DNA from: Delphinus delphis
Lineage: Eukaryota; Chordata; Mammalia; Artiodactyla; Delphinidae
Direction of reading: 5' to 3'
DNA length: 64,000 nucleotides
Assembly: GCF_949987515.2 (NCBI RefSeq)
Contig: NC_082694.2
Span: 12,827,958 to 12,891,957 of the forward strand
The notes beneath the pieces are model-generated. The model was not told the DNA's origin and did not search any database. It was given only the letters and a program-made list of their open reading frames with translations. The translations under genes were made by a program, and so were the position numbers. Within the stretch, counting starts at the first letter, position 1; every line of letters starts with the position of its first letter. Below, piece by piece: positions 32,101-37,400 of this stretch.

Positions 32101-33438
32101 CCTACTGATCCAAGACTTGCTAAAGAGAAAAATAAAGGAAGCCAAGTGGTTGACCCTAGACTTAGGACTATCTCAAGGCAAGACGTTAGAAAATCTTCTG
32201 AGTCTACCCCACTGGATCTTAGACTTGCGTGGGATCCCAGGAAATTAAGAGGGAATGGAAGTGGTCACATAGGTTCTTCTGTTGGTGGAGCAAAGTTTGA
32301 TTTACATCATGGAAATGCTGGCCCTAATGTCAAACACAAAAGAGGAGACGATGACGATGAAGATACAGAAAGAGAACTGAGAGAAAAAGCTTTCTTAATA
32401 CCTTTGGATTCTTCCCCTGGTATAATGCTCCAGGATCCAAGGTCACAACTGAGACAGTTTAGTCACATTAAAATGGATATTACCCTAACCAAACCCAACT
32501 TTGCAAAACACATCGTGTGGGCTCCAGAAGACTTACTTCCAGTCCCTTTACCTAAACCTGACCCAGTATCTTCAATCAATTTACCTCTGCCCCCTCTTAT
32601 AGCTGATCAGAGGCTCAGTAGGTTGTGGAATACAAAAAGTGATCTTCGTCAAAGCACAGTGCCCACTGATGCAAAACTAGCAGGCAAGGCCAAAATTAAC
32701 CCAGCAAACAGAGAAGGCTACCTAGAACAATTTGGAGACGCACATAGTTCAGGAAGTAAGTTAGGAGACCCTAGGCTGCAAAAAAGTTTTGATCCTAGAC
32801 TTCACAGACTGCATAGTACAGAGTCTCATCAAGCAGTTATGAAGGATTCACATACATCAAAGGGTGCCCCTCATGTAGCCAGATCAAACTCTGGTTCATC
32901 ACAGCCCTTAGGGGCAGTATCTAGCAATTCTGGTCCTGGGGCTTTGCCGCCATATGCCCCTAAACTCTCATCTTCAGCTGGCCTTCCCCTGGGAACTCCA
33001 GGTTCAGTCCTTAGTGCTATTAGTTTGTATGACCCTAGGGAGCATAGTTCATCATCTACATCAGAGCCAGCAACAGAAAATGCAGAGAGCCAGAAAAAAA
33101 GTGGTTTAAAAAGTAGTGATAAAAACGAGCCTCCTACTGGAGAAGCAGTCCTACCACAGAAAATCGCTCCAAACGTGGACGTCCCTGTTGATGGGCCAGC
33201 TGACCCAGAGGCAGATATTCTTGGGAGTTCCGGTACCGTTCAGGTCCCAGCAGTGCACAGTCTTCCGATTCAGGCATTAACAGGCTTAATTAGACCCCAG
33301 TACAGCGATCCAAGACAGTCAAAGCAGCCGGGTCAGGTGAGCCCCACCCCAGATGATGACCCTCGTAGAGCAACAGATGACAAATCTCTGAAAGAGGTTT
33401 TTAAAACTTTTGATCCAACTGCTTCACCGTTTTGTTAG
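993..33438 (+). CDS. ZC3H6: ZC3H6, zinc finger CCCH-type containing 6 (coding span, first coding exon missing)
   Basis: Eleven exons at 993-1173, 7952-8074, 13913-14189, 16662-16795, 21738-21854, 22480-22591, 24818-24927, 25934-26187, 28034-28545, 28867-29100 and 31973-33438 join without frame conflict into 1,172 residues plus a TAG stop. Numbering from the first whole codon: acidic start with EDGELEDGE (1-20), Lys/Arg-rich block (about 36-60), three CCCH fingers (C267-C275-C281-H285, C296-C304-C310-H314, C319-C328-C334-H338), proline/glycine-rich region (about 436-560), and a C-terminal half with nine DPR motifs. Sequence and length (human about 1,189 residues) match ZC3H6 as I remember it. 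Its paralogue ZC3H4 works with WDR82 to end transcription of unstable non-coding RNA. An RNA-binding nuclear role for ZC3H6 is inferred from this kinship and the fingers. No frameshift or internal stop was seen, so the gene looks functional. Confidence 0.95.
1365..1540 (+). mobile_element. Truncated L1 3' end (cetartiodactyl type)
   Basis: It ends with the typical L1 3' sequence GCTGATTCACTTTGCTGTAT, then AACACAACAGTGTAAAGCAA and an AATAAAAAAATTAAATAA tail. The same tail recurs at 3540, 24180 and 62155. Confidence 0.8.
2000..4250 (+). mobile_element. Degenerate L1/HAL1-like LINE sequence
   Basis: A-rich strand with LINE-like phrases (for example near 2940-3010 and 4040-4150) but many indels and no open frame. 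Family and ends are uncertain. Confidence 0.4.
3538..3595 (+). mobile_element. Very short L1 3' insertion with target duplication
   Basis: CATTGTAAAGCAATTATACT followed by AATAAAGATGTT and an A-rich tail is the last few dozen bases of an L1. AAAAGTGGGT flanks it on both sides (about 3528 and 3595), so it is a complete but severely 5'-truncated insertion. Confidence 0.7.
4382..4470 (-). mobile_element. CHR-type SINE remnant
   Basis: A T run followed by GGCCATGCTGCACGGCACGC and the GATCGAACCTGTGCCCCCTG B-box region, in the antisense orientation. The head end is lost. Confidence 0.7.
4945..5390 (+). mobile_element. MaLR (MLT1-like) LTR
   Basis: GTTAACTATTGCTGCGCAAC, then AAACTTAGAAGCTTAAAACA, TTTCTGTGGGTCAGGAACGT, and a 3' part with GAAGCAAGCTTCTAAGTCTA all fit an MLT1-type ERVL-MaLR LTR. 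Old and non-coding. Confidence 0.6.
5845..6051 (-). mobile_element. CHR-type SINE
   Basis: Antisense tRNA-derived SINE ending CCACCAGGAAAGTCCC with B box GATCGAACCAGGGCCCCC. The target duplication AGACTTGAACTTTA is at 5831-5844 and 6053-6066. Confidence 0.9.
7294..7627 (+). mobile_element. Full-length CHR-type SINE
   Basis: Starts GGGGCTTCCCTGGTGGTGCA (A box) with B box GGGTTCGAGCCC, then the tRNA-unrelated body and an A-rich tail. Perfect target duplication AAGATTAACTTA at 7282-7293 and 7628-7639. Confidence 0.93.
7952..8074 (+). CDS. ZC3H6: ZC3H6 coding exon: Ser/Asp-rich segment
   Basis: The acceptor is CTTCTTTTAG ending at 7951 and the donor CAG|GTATTG at 8074/8075. The 123 nt are exactly 41 codons (phase 0 at both ends). 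The peptide begins [17 protein letters not shown] and ends RDYDIPFPQ. The Ser-Pro and Ser-Asp clusters are possible phosphorylation sites, as inference only. Confidence 0.93.
8150..9420 (-). mobile_element. Antisense L1 3' part, interrupted by a SINE
   Basis: Contains the reversed L1 ORF2 C-terminal region and 3' UTR, for example TTATGGCTGAGTAATATTCC, CTTTATCCGTTCATCTGTTA and TGGAATTGCTGGATAT. A SINE sits inside it at 9016-9319. Open frames across it are LINE shadows. Confidence 0.88.
9016..9319 (-). mobile_element. CHR-type SINE nested in an L1
   Basis: Antisense SINE with the B-box complement GGCTCAAACCCGTGTCCCC. The L1 phrase TCCTTGTGG is duplicated on both sides, so the SINE is younger than the L1. 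Confidence 0.88.
9425..10140 (-). mobile_element. Second, older antisense L1 3' fragment
   Basis: Repeats the same L1 region (reversed ORF2 end: CAACCATCACTCTGTCCA, GAATAATGCTGCTATGAACG, TCTCCACATTCTTGTCAAGC) in a more diverged form, directly after the first L1. Confidence 0.8.
10259..10675 (+). mobile_element. MaLR (MST/MLT1-like) LTR
   Basis: GTCTGTTAGGGCTGCCATAA, then CAACAGAAATTTATTTTCTC, ACAGTCTGGAGGCTAGA and CCTTAATCACCTCTTTAAAG-type sequence through TTCAGTATATGAATTTTGTG match the ERVL-MaLR LTR pattern. Confidence 0.7.
12455..12765 (-). mobile_element. Antisense L1 3' UTR fragment with CCA-rich tract
   Basis: GAGCAGGTTCTCATTAGTTA and GTTCCACATATATGAGTTAA are cetartiodactyl L1 3' sequences in reverse. 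A (CCA)n/C-rich run lies at 12570-12605. Confidence 0.75.
12910..13102 (-). mobile_element. Short CHR-2-type SINE
   Basis: Antisense copy of the short subfamily (GCGGTACGCGGGCCTCTCA, ACTCTCAACCACTGCGCCAC). Target duplication TATGTGCAATTTTTTT around 12894-12909 and 13103-13118. Confidence 0.92.
13913..14189 (+). CDS. ZC3H6: ZC3H6 coding exon: Tyr/Asp-rich segment with tandem octapeptide
   Basis: The acceptor is TTTTCACTTAG ending at 13912 and the donor CAAG|GTAAGT at 14189/14190. The 277 nt are 92 codons plus the first base of a Gly codon. The first codon is His (CAT), where I recall Arg in human ZC3H6. The exon contains the octapeptide YSDDNFGN twice in a row, encoded by a 24-bp tandem repeat (14003-14026, 14027-14050) with one silent difference. 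It continues with [17 protein letters not shown]. Confidence 0.93.
14003..14050 (+). repeat. 24-bp coding tandem repeat (two copies of YSDDNFGN)
   Basis: Two adjacent 24-bp units, 14003-14026 and 14027-14050, differ at one position (GAT versus GAC, both Asp). The phase is kept. The human protein has the same doublet, so the duplication is older than cetaceans. Confidence 0.95.
15371..15497 (-). mobile_element. Short CHR-type SINE
   Basis: A T16 run, then GGCTGTGCCACAGCTTGTGG, B-box complement GGGATCAAACCCAGGCCCC, and CCAGGGAATTCCCC. GGTATAC flanks it on both sides. Confidence 0.88.
15530..16060 (-). mobile_element. Old LINE-like fragment
   Basis: Sequence such as ACACCCCTGCCAGTGTGTGC and CTCCAAATCCCTACCAACAT resembles a strongly diverged reversed L1 3' region. 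Confidence 0.45.
16662..16795 (+). CDS. ZC3H6: ZC3H6 coding exon: basic GRG segment
   Basis: The acceptor is ACTTTTTTAG ending at 16661 and the donor GAG|GTACTG at 16795/16796. The 134 nt complete the split Gly codon and add 44 codons. The peptide includes [18 protein letters not shown], an arginine/glycine-rich basic stretch typical of RNA-binding and nuclear proteins, and ends DDFQE. Confidence 0.93.
16878..17169 (-). mobile_element. CHR-type SINE
   Basis: Antisense full-length copy ending CCACCAGGGAAGCCC. Target duplication AGCATTGTGATTTT at 16864-16877 and 17170-17183. Confidence 0.92.
17778..18089 (+). mobile_element. CHR-type SINE
   Basis: GGGGCTTCCCTGGTGGTGCA start, GGGTTTGAGCCC B box, A-rich tail. 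Target duplication AGAAAAGGGATAGTA on both sides. Confidence 0.92.
18630..18710 (+). mobile_element. MIR fragment
   Basis: TCTCTGAGCTTCAGTTTGCT followed by GATCTGTAAAATTAGAG matches the core of a MIR SINE in forward orientation. Confidence 0.6.
19424..19551 (-). mobile_element. Short CHR-type SINE next to a polypyrimidine tract
   Basis: CTGGCCACACCGCACAGCTT, then GGGATCAAACCCATGCCCCC and CTACCAGGGAATTCC in antisense. The flanking CCTTCTCNCTCTTTC is shared on both sides. Confidence 0.85.
19640..19740 (+). mobile_element. MIR fragment
   Basis: TTTGGCAAGTCACTAACTTC, then CTTCAGTTTTCATATTTGTC and GATGAACTAGATTACTTCTG follow the MIR consensus order. Confidence 0.6.
19770..19838 (+). mobile_element. 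Very short L1 3' insertion
   Basis: ACACAACATTGTGAATCAGC, then an ATAAAATAAAAATTAAATT tail, is the extreme L1 3' end. ATAGAGGACA occurs on both sides, marking a complete 5'-truncated insertion. Confidence 0.75.
21070..21400 (-). mobile_element. Old LINE-like fragment
   Basis: CATTTTCTTATGTCCCCAAA and AAATAATTCTGCAGTAGTTA resemble a diverged reversed L1. Family uncertain. Confidence 0.4.
21738..21854 (+). CDS. ZC3H6: ZC3H6 coding exon: start of CCCH zinc finger 1
   Basis: The acceptor is TTTTCTTGCAG ending at 21737 and the donor AAG|GTAAAT at 21854/21855. The 117 nt are 39 codons. It encodes [20 protein letters not shown] and then the first two cysteines of finger 1 ([13 protein letters not shown]). 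The finger is finished in the next exon. Confidence 0.94.
21855..22479 (+). other. ZC3H6: ZC3H6 intron between 21738-21854 and 22480-22591
   Basis: A 625-bp GT-AG intron that splits zinc finger 1. Its middle is a MIR in reverse (22085-22300). Confidence 0.88.
22085..22300 (-). mobile_element. MIR SINE, reverse orientation
   Basis: Reads GGCAAGTACTGTTCAAAG, TTATTATCCTCATTTTTAAC, CCAGGAGGTTAAATAAGTCC and TGGTGGAGCCAGGCAGTAT, the reverse complement order of MIR (tail, core, tRNA-like head). Confidence 0.7.
22480..22591 (+). CDS. ZC3H6: ZC3H6 coding exon: end of zinc finger 1 and whole of zinc finger 2
   Basis: The acceptor is TGTGAACAG ending at 22479. The exon ends at 22591, one base into an Asn codon, and is followed by ATATCCTTT, a U12-type 5' splice site rather than a GT donor. 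The 112 nt are 37 codons plus one base. They give GDQCKFDH (end of finger 1, C-x7-C-x5-C-x3-H) and a complete finger 2, [11 protein letters not shown] then [10 protein letters not shown], also C-x7-C-x5-C-x3-H. Reading past 22591 as coding soon meets stop codons, which supports this exon end. Confidence 0.93.
22592..22600 (+). promoter_or_regulatory. U12-type (AT-AC) 5' splice site
   Basis: ATATCCTTT matches the minor-spliceosome 5' splice site consensus ATATCCTTY. It begins right after the first base of the Asn codon that the next exon completes. No GT donor nearby keeps the frame. Confidence 0.9.
23101..23175 (+). repeat. (AATA)n and (TA)n microsatellite
   Basis: About seven AATA units run directly into about twenty TA units. 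Confidence 0.95.
23700..24020 (-). mobile_element. Old antisense L1 ORF2 fragment
   Basis: GATGATCACATGATTTTTCT, ACCTTATCAATGTGATGATT and GATTAGCCTGTAGTTTTC follow the usual order of reversed L1 ORF2. Confidence 0.5.
24150..24240 (+). mobile_element. Truncated L1 3' end
   Basis: GAATCACTTTGCTGTATACC, then ACACAACATTGTAAATTAAC and an A-rich tail. Confidence 0.75.
24797..24817 (+). promoter_or_regulatory. U12-type branch point and AC 3' splice site
   Basis: TTCCTTAAT at 24797-24805 matches the U12 branch-point consensus TTCCTTAAC except for the last base. The terminal AC is at 24816-24817, about 13 nt after the branch adenosine, the short distance typical of U12 introns. There is no polypyrimidine tract followed by AG at this boundary. 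Confidence 0.9.
24818..24927 (+). CDS. ZC3H6: ZC3H6 coding exon: CCCH zinc finger 3
   Basis: The exon begins after the AC of the U12 intron and ends at a normal donor, AAA|GTGAGT, at 24927/24928. The 110 nt complete the Asn codon and add 36 codons. It encodes [13 protein letters not shown] then [10 protein letters not shown], that is finger 3 as C-x8-C-x5-C-x3-H, followed by [13 protein letters not shown]. Confidence 0.94.
24928..25933 (+). other. ZC3H6: ZC3H6 intron between 24818-24927 and 25934-26187
   Basis: A 1.0-kb GT-AG intron with an antisense L1 fragment (25355-25700) and a possible MIR tail near 25130-25195. Confidence 0.87.
25355..25700 (-). mobile_element. Antisense L1 3' fragment
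   Basis: TACTGAGATATAATTGGCAT, AAGGTGTACAACATAATGAT and CTCGAAGTTTGTACCTTTT are the reversed L1 3' UTR. Confidence 0.8.
25934..26187 (+). CDS. ZC3H6: ZC3H6 coding exon: acidic helix and [10 protein letters not shown] segment
   Basis: The acceptor is GATTATTTTTAG ending at 25933 and the donor GAA|GTAAGT at 26187/26188. The 254 nt are 84 codons plus two bases of a Lys codon. The peptide has an acidic, probably helical stretch ([20 protein letters not shown]), then [18 protein letters not shown], then an acidic [14 protein letters not shown] segment and [20 protein letters not shown] recall these blocks as strongly conserved in ZC3H6. Confidence 0.94.
26786..26988 (+). mobile_element. Short CHR-2-type SINE
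   Basis: GGGCTCCCCTGGTGGCGCAG start, B box GGGTTCGTGCCC, end ACCGCAAAAA. The duplication is AAGTATTTCTATT on the left and AAGTGTTTCTATT on the right. Confidence 0.92.
27184..27536 (+). mobile_element. MER2-like Tigger DNA transposon
   Basis: Starts CAGTTGTTCCTGGGTGTCTC and ends GAGGCCCAACTG, flanked by TA on both sides (27182-27183, 27537-27538), as expected of a Tc1/mariner element. Internal ATACCAAAATCCACAGATGC and GGTTGAATCTGTGGATGCAG are typical. Confidence 0.8.
28034..28545 (+). CDS. ZC3H6: ZC3H6 coding exon: Pro/Gly/Ser-rich low-complexity region
   Basis: The acceptor is TTTTGTCTACAG ending at 28033 and the donor GGTG|GTAAGC at 28545/28546. The 512 nt are one base, 170 codons and one base. 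The peptide is rich in Pro, Gly, Ser and His ([27 protein letters not shown]) and ends with [19 protein letters not shown] and NFQPPNNSG. It is probably disordered, with many Ser-Pro sites. Confidence 0.93.
28546..28866 (+). other. ZC3H6: ZC3H6 intron between 28034-28545 and 28867-29100
   Basis: A short 321-bp GT-AG intron without recognisable features. Confidence 0.9.
28867..29100 (+). CDS. ZC3H6: ZC3H6 coding exon: [15 protein letters not shown] segment
   Basis: The acceptor is TTATGTATGTAG ending at 28866 and the donor GAAG|GTGTGT at 29100/29101. The 234 nt are two bases, 77 codons and one base. The peptide starts [13 protein letters not shown] and contains [20 protein letters not shown], a likely amphipathic helix within otherwise disordered sequence, and ends APSKEE. 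Confidence 0.92.
29118..29141 (+). repeat. 24-bp direct repeat, copy 1
   Basis: Exactly repeated at 30413-30436; it begins ATAGCATCTTACC and ends TTTGGATCA. It lies 17 nt after the donor of the last intron. Confidence 0.85.
29701..29817 (+). mobile_element. Short CHR-type SINE
   Basis: GGGCTTCCCTGGCAGTCCAG start, B box GGGTTTGATCCC, end GCAGCCAAAAAACAAAG. Target duplication CATGAAATTTA at 29690-29700 and 29818-29828. Confidence 0.9.
30413..30436 (+). repeat. 24-bp direct repeat, copy 2
   Basis: Identical to 29118-29141. A third, partial copy (CTTACCTATCTGGATCAAG) follows at about 30450. Confidence 0.85.
30718..30903 (-). mobile_element. L1 3' end with transduced MaLR LTR fragment
   Basis: Read on the - strand: L1 3' end (AAGCAATTATACTCCAATAA, AAGATGTT), an A10 tract (30864-30873), about 110 bp of MaLR-like LTR with AATAAA (30765-30770), then a second A-rich tail (30718-30749). 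A perfect 14-bp duplication, CGAGTGCTTGTTTT, flanks the whole at 30704-30717 and 30904-30917. Confidence 0.75.
31070..31136 (+). repeat. TA/CATATA microsatellite
   Basis: Alternating TATATG, TATATA and CACATATA units. Confidence 0.9.
31973..33438 (+). CDS. ZC3H6: ZC3H6 last coding exon: DPR-motif C-terminal half and stop
   Basis: The acceptor is TCTGCATTTAG ending at 31972; the open frame upstream of it is intron. The exon gives two bases, 487 codons and a TAG stop at 33436-33438. It opens with the acidic [19 protein letters not shown], then carries nine DPR motifs (TDPRL, VDPRL, WDPRK, QDPRS, GDPRL, FDPRL, YDPRE, SDPRQ, DDPRR). An acidic/basic block ([19 protein letters not shown]) is followed by [20 protein letters not shown] and [19 protein letters not shown], then the conserved end [15 protein letters not shown]. 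Confidence 0.96.
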
Positions 33439-33695
33439 CTATTGTGTAATTAAGCAGTTCTTTTCACTCTTGTGACTATTGCAGTCCCCTGCTGTTTTGT
33501 AACTGGTTTACCTCTATAGTTTATTTATTTTTAAATTATAAACACTTTTCAGCTGCTAGTATCAGAACCACATGAAGTTATATCCTCTAAAGCCTGTGGT
33601 ATTTTATATAATATTTTTATAATTTTAAGAGACTGTAGTAATTGACATAGAAACCTATATATCACGTTAGCTTCAGTAAAAGTACTTTTATTGTA

Positions 33696-33701
33696 AATAA
33701 A
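33696..33701 (+). terminator. Proximal poly(A) signal of ZC3H6
   Basis: AATAAA 258 nt after the stop codon, the first hexamer in the 3' UTR. Use of this site would give a short 3' UTR. Confidence 0.5.
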
Positions 33702-34411
33702 CCATCATGAACTCAACACTCTGCCTGAATATATGCCAGTTGTCTTTCATAATCAGTGTTTAGATAAATGATTACCACTTTTATATGGTTATTAGTTTCA
33801 AGCAATATAATGTACATTACTTTTCAGAAACAGTATTTTGACTAGGATCCTATTTGTCAACACAGAACTGATTAATATGTAATGCTGACTGCTAGCTAAA
33901 ATGTAAAATGAAGTAAAACATTTTTAAAATCATAATTAGCAGAGCAGTTCATGTTTAAGGGCATCACTTTTATTAGTACTGGCAATATTATTTGTGTAAA
34001 TGAAGCATTTGAATGTTGTACCTTTTAAAAGTATTTTATGGTATACTGTATCATAGAAGTTGGAGATATATAAATAGAATGTTTTGCTAAAATGAAAAAT
34101 TCCCGAGTTCTCTAACATAACTTTTTAATTTTTCATATTAATAGTTATGAGTTACTGCTGTGTTACATTATGATGTTTATGCGTTTCGATGTTTTTTGTC
34201 TTTAGCAGCATAATTTATATTACTTTTTCAAATGATGTAGCTGCAATAATTGTATTCATCATGACTTTGGCAATTTTTAACAAAATTTTAAAAGATCCAG
34301 TGAGTCTGTGGTGATTATTTCATTGATAATGTTTTAAATGTCCAGGTTCTATATTTTTTCTTAAATAGCGAGAAAACACAGAGATGGTATAGTCAACTGT
34401 ATATGGCTACC

Positions 34412-34417
34412 AATAAA
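34412..34417 (+). terminator. Internal poly(A) signal of ZC3H6
   Basis: AATAAA about 1 kb after the stop codon. A GT-rich stretch (CTGGTGTTTTAATG, about 34470) follows somewhat far downstream. Confidence 0.35.
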
Positions 34418-37400
34418 GAATCTCTTTCAGATCTCACCTGACTGGCATTCTATAACAGAGGAGACTGCCTGGTGTTTTAATGTATTCAATGTCGTCATAG
34501 TTTGGAAACCTCCTGAATTGATTAGAGGTTGTATTTTTATGAAAAATAATTTGTACTCATTCTTGTATATTTATTGCAGTATATAAATAATGGCAACCCT
34601 ACCTGTTTTATACATATATTATTGATAACTAAAACTAAGTAGTACACTTAGTTTCAGGCTAAGTGTATATATTAATATCTTGAACTAGAGGTATGTGACA
34701 GTATTTGCTAGTAACAACTCTAATAAGTAACTTGAAAAGGAGTATTTCATTATAAAAATAATGGAAGTAGAGGAAATCAGTCCTTGAGAAGTGATTTTTA
34801 AAATATACAGTAAAATATTTATGTGGGAACCTAACACTCAGATAGCATATGGTTTAATACTAATGTATATCCTTTCTATTCCCTTCCTCACTTTTTACTT
34901 TTTTTGCCCTGATTCCGTGCTTAAATGGGGTTGCAGTTAAGTGAACAAGAATTCTGCCTGCCTACCTAAGAAGTTCATTGTGTTCTAAGTGGAAGGACAG
35001 TTGTTCAAGGGAATGTGAGTTCCTACTATTTATACTTTGGTTACCTTGTAGCCTAAAGTGGTTCTGGATAATGTTTTGGGGTTAAAAAATGCAGTTTAAA
35101 GCCATGATAGAAAGAATTTTTTGACTTACTATCCAAACGAACTTTATTGTTAATTGAAAAGTCAATAAAATGGATAAAACTGACAAAAAAAAATATAGAC
35201 ACATTTATATTCCTAAGAATAATATTCCTTTATCAGGATAAAATCAGTAAAATTGCTGAATTTTAGTAATTAAATTGAAAATTTTAGCAAATCTTTAATT
35301 CATGATTTTGTAATTATTGTTAAGTGATGCTGTTTACATTTAAAATATCACACAAAAAAAGATAATTTGGATGTTAAAGATCAAAATGGAATCCAAATTT
35401 TTTTCCAGATTCTTAACAGAAGATCCTTTTTACTAAGAGAGATATTAAAAGATTAATTTAAAAGTAAGATTTAAAAACCATTAATACTTACTTACTAAGT
35501 AAGTTCATTTACTTAGTATTCTTGAGCCCCTATTACATCGGCTAGTGGCCTGGAGGCTATTTTACAAGAAAGTTTGAACTTACCTTCAAATTTAACAATA
35601 TATTTTTTATGAAAATGTTTTATTTATGTTTAAAATAATGATTTTTTATTTGTAATGCTTTTTAATTGAGATAACTTTAGGGAATATTCTATTATATCCT
35701 ATCAACCTGGATTATCTTAATATCCTTTTTTCCCATTTTTTTACCAAAATTTAATAAGTAGCCATTCTCTCTAATTAATAAGCTCCTTGTAAGGTGAATT
35801 GGTGTTTTTAGAATCCATCTAATTTGATTTACACTATTACACTGAAAAGTACATTATGTCCCTATTCTTAGAAGCCAAACATTTACAGATAACAGAAATA
35901 ACTGTCTTTAAAGAGTCTGCTAGACTCATTGGTTGAGATGTAACTTAACTATTCATACTGGTTTGTGAGAGTTTTATACCTGTTCCCTTTGATGTTGAAT
36001 AGAGTGGGATATATCAGGGTGTTGAGTTGGGATATCCAGATGATCATAATTTAGATTGAGCAGCTACTTTCCCATGTCTTGTTTAGTTTGCTCCCAACTC
36101 CTATCTCTGGAGGTTTCCTAGTTAGGACCTCATTCTGAATCTTGAAAATGAACCAAATGTTGGAGTGATTTCAAACTCTGCCTCAGCAGTTAGGTCTGTT
36201 GCTGTACAGACCCTCTGTGTTACCCAGCCATATGCACTAAACCCCAGAATTAGGTTGCAACCAAAGTAGCCTAATTATGAAATGATGTTTGCTTAGGTTT
36301 GTTTGTCTTTTAACTTGCCTTAGGAGTTTAGTAGTTTTCCTTGCTAGTCGTACTTACTTTAAGAGTAGAAGAATAGTTGATTAGTAAAAAAAAATCCTGT
36401 ATGAGTGTTCGTATAAGCTACTTGCTGAATTAATTAGAAGAGAGAGAGGGAGGAAAGGAGAACTTATGAGGGCTAGAGGTTTATGACAATGAATTCATAT
36501 TCTTGTTCTGAATTGATTTATAGGTGTTTTATCTTAATGTCTAGTTCGTTTTCTGTGAAATGGGTATAATTTTGACTGTTTACAGATTTGATGTAAGGAG
36601 TGAAGTAATTATCATTTTTAAGTATTTGTAAATATAAAATTGCTTTATGACTTTCACAAACGTAATCATTACGTTCCCACTGGGTTTGCATTAAGTTGTA
36701 CAGATTCCGAAATAACATGATATGGTTTGTGTGATGCACCAGTTCTATGAAGTTTCAGACGATACACATTTGAGACACAGTAGAATTGCCTGAGAAGTTG
36801 TTTCAGAGAATATTAACCCATCAAGTTGGCAATTTCCTTAAACATTTTGTGTATCAGTAAAACACAGGACTTTCCTATTTTAGAGCTCTATGGACTTGTA
36901 GTGTCTATTCAAGATCTGACCGCTCTGCCCATTTTATGCAAGTTGGATATTGATGGAGGGTGAAAATCCTCTGATAGTCAGTGTCGTATGACGTATTTGC
37001 TTGAATCATAGCACGTGTGTTGTGGGCGAAGTGGCCAACTCAGTCAGTATAAGGGCTGTTGGCTTTTAGAAACACTAGGGATGTTTACTCCCACCTCTTA
37101 ATATATATTTCTGCAAGCATGTGACATTGAGGTCTTTCTTAGTAACCATTTGCTTGATATTGATAAAGGTACATTTTCCTTTGGTTAATGGCATCTTGAC
37201 GTTGGAAGTTCCTACGGATCTAGATGTGAGGGCTTGTCAATGTATTTCCATTTGCACAGGACAGAGTCTTACGGTGGAGATGTTCTCCCTGAGCTCACCC
37301 TTCTGGGCTGAGGGCTACACCTCAGAGGGGTTGTCTGTGCTAAAGGCTGTACCTCGGCGAGGTGGTCTGCAGTCAAGCAGTCCACTGATAGGGTGCCTGC

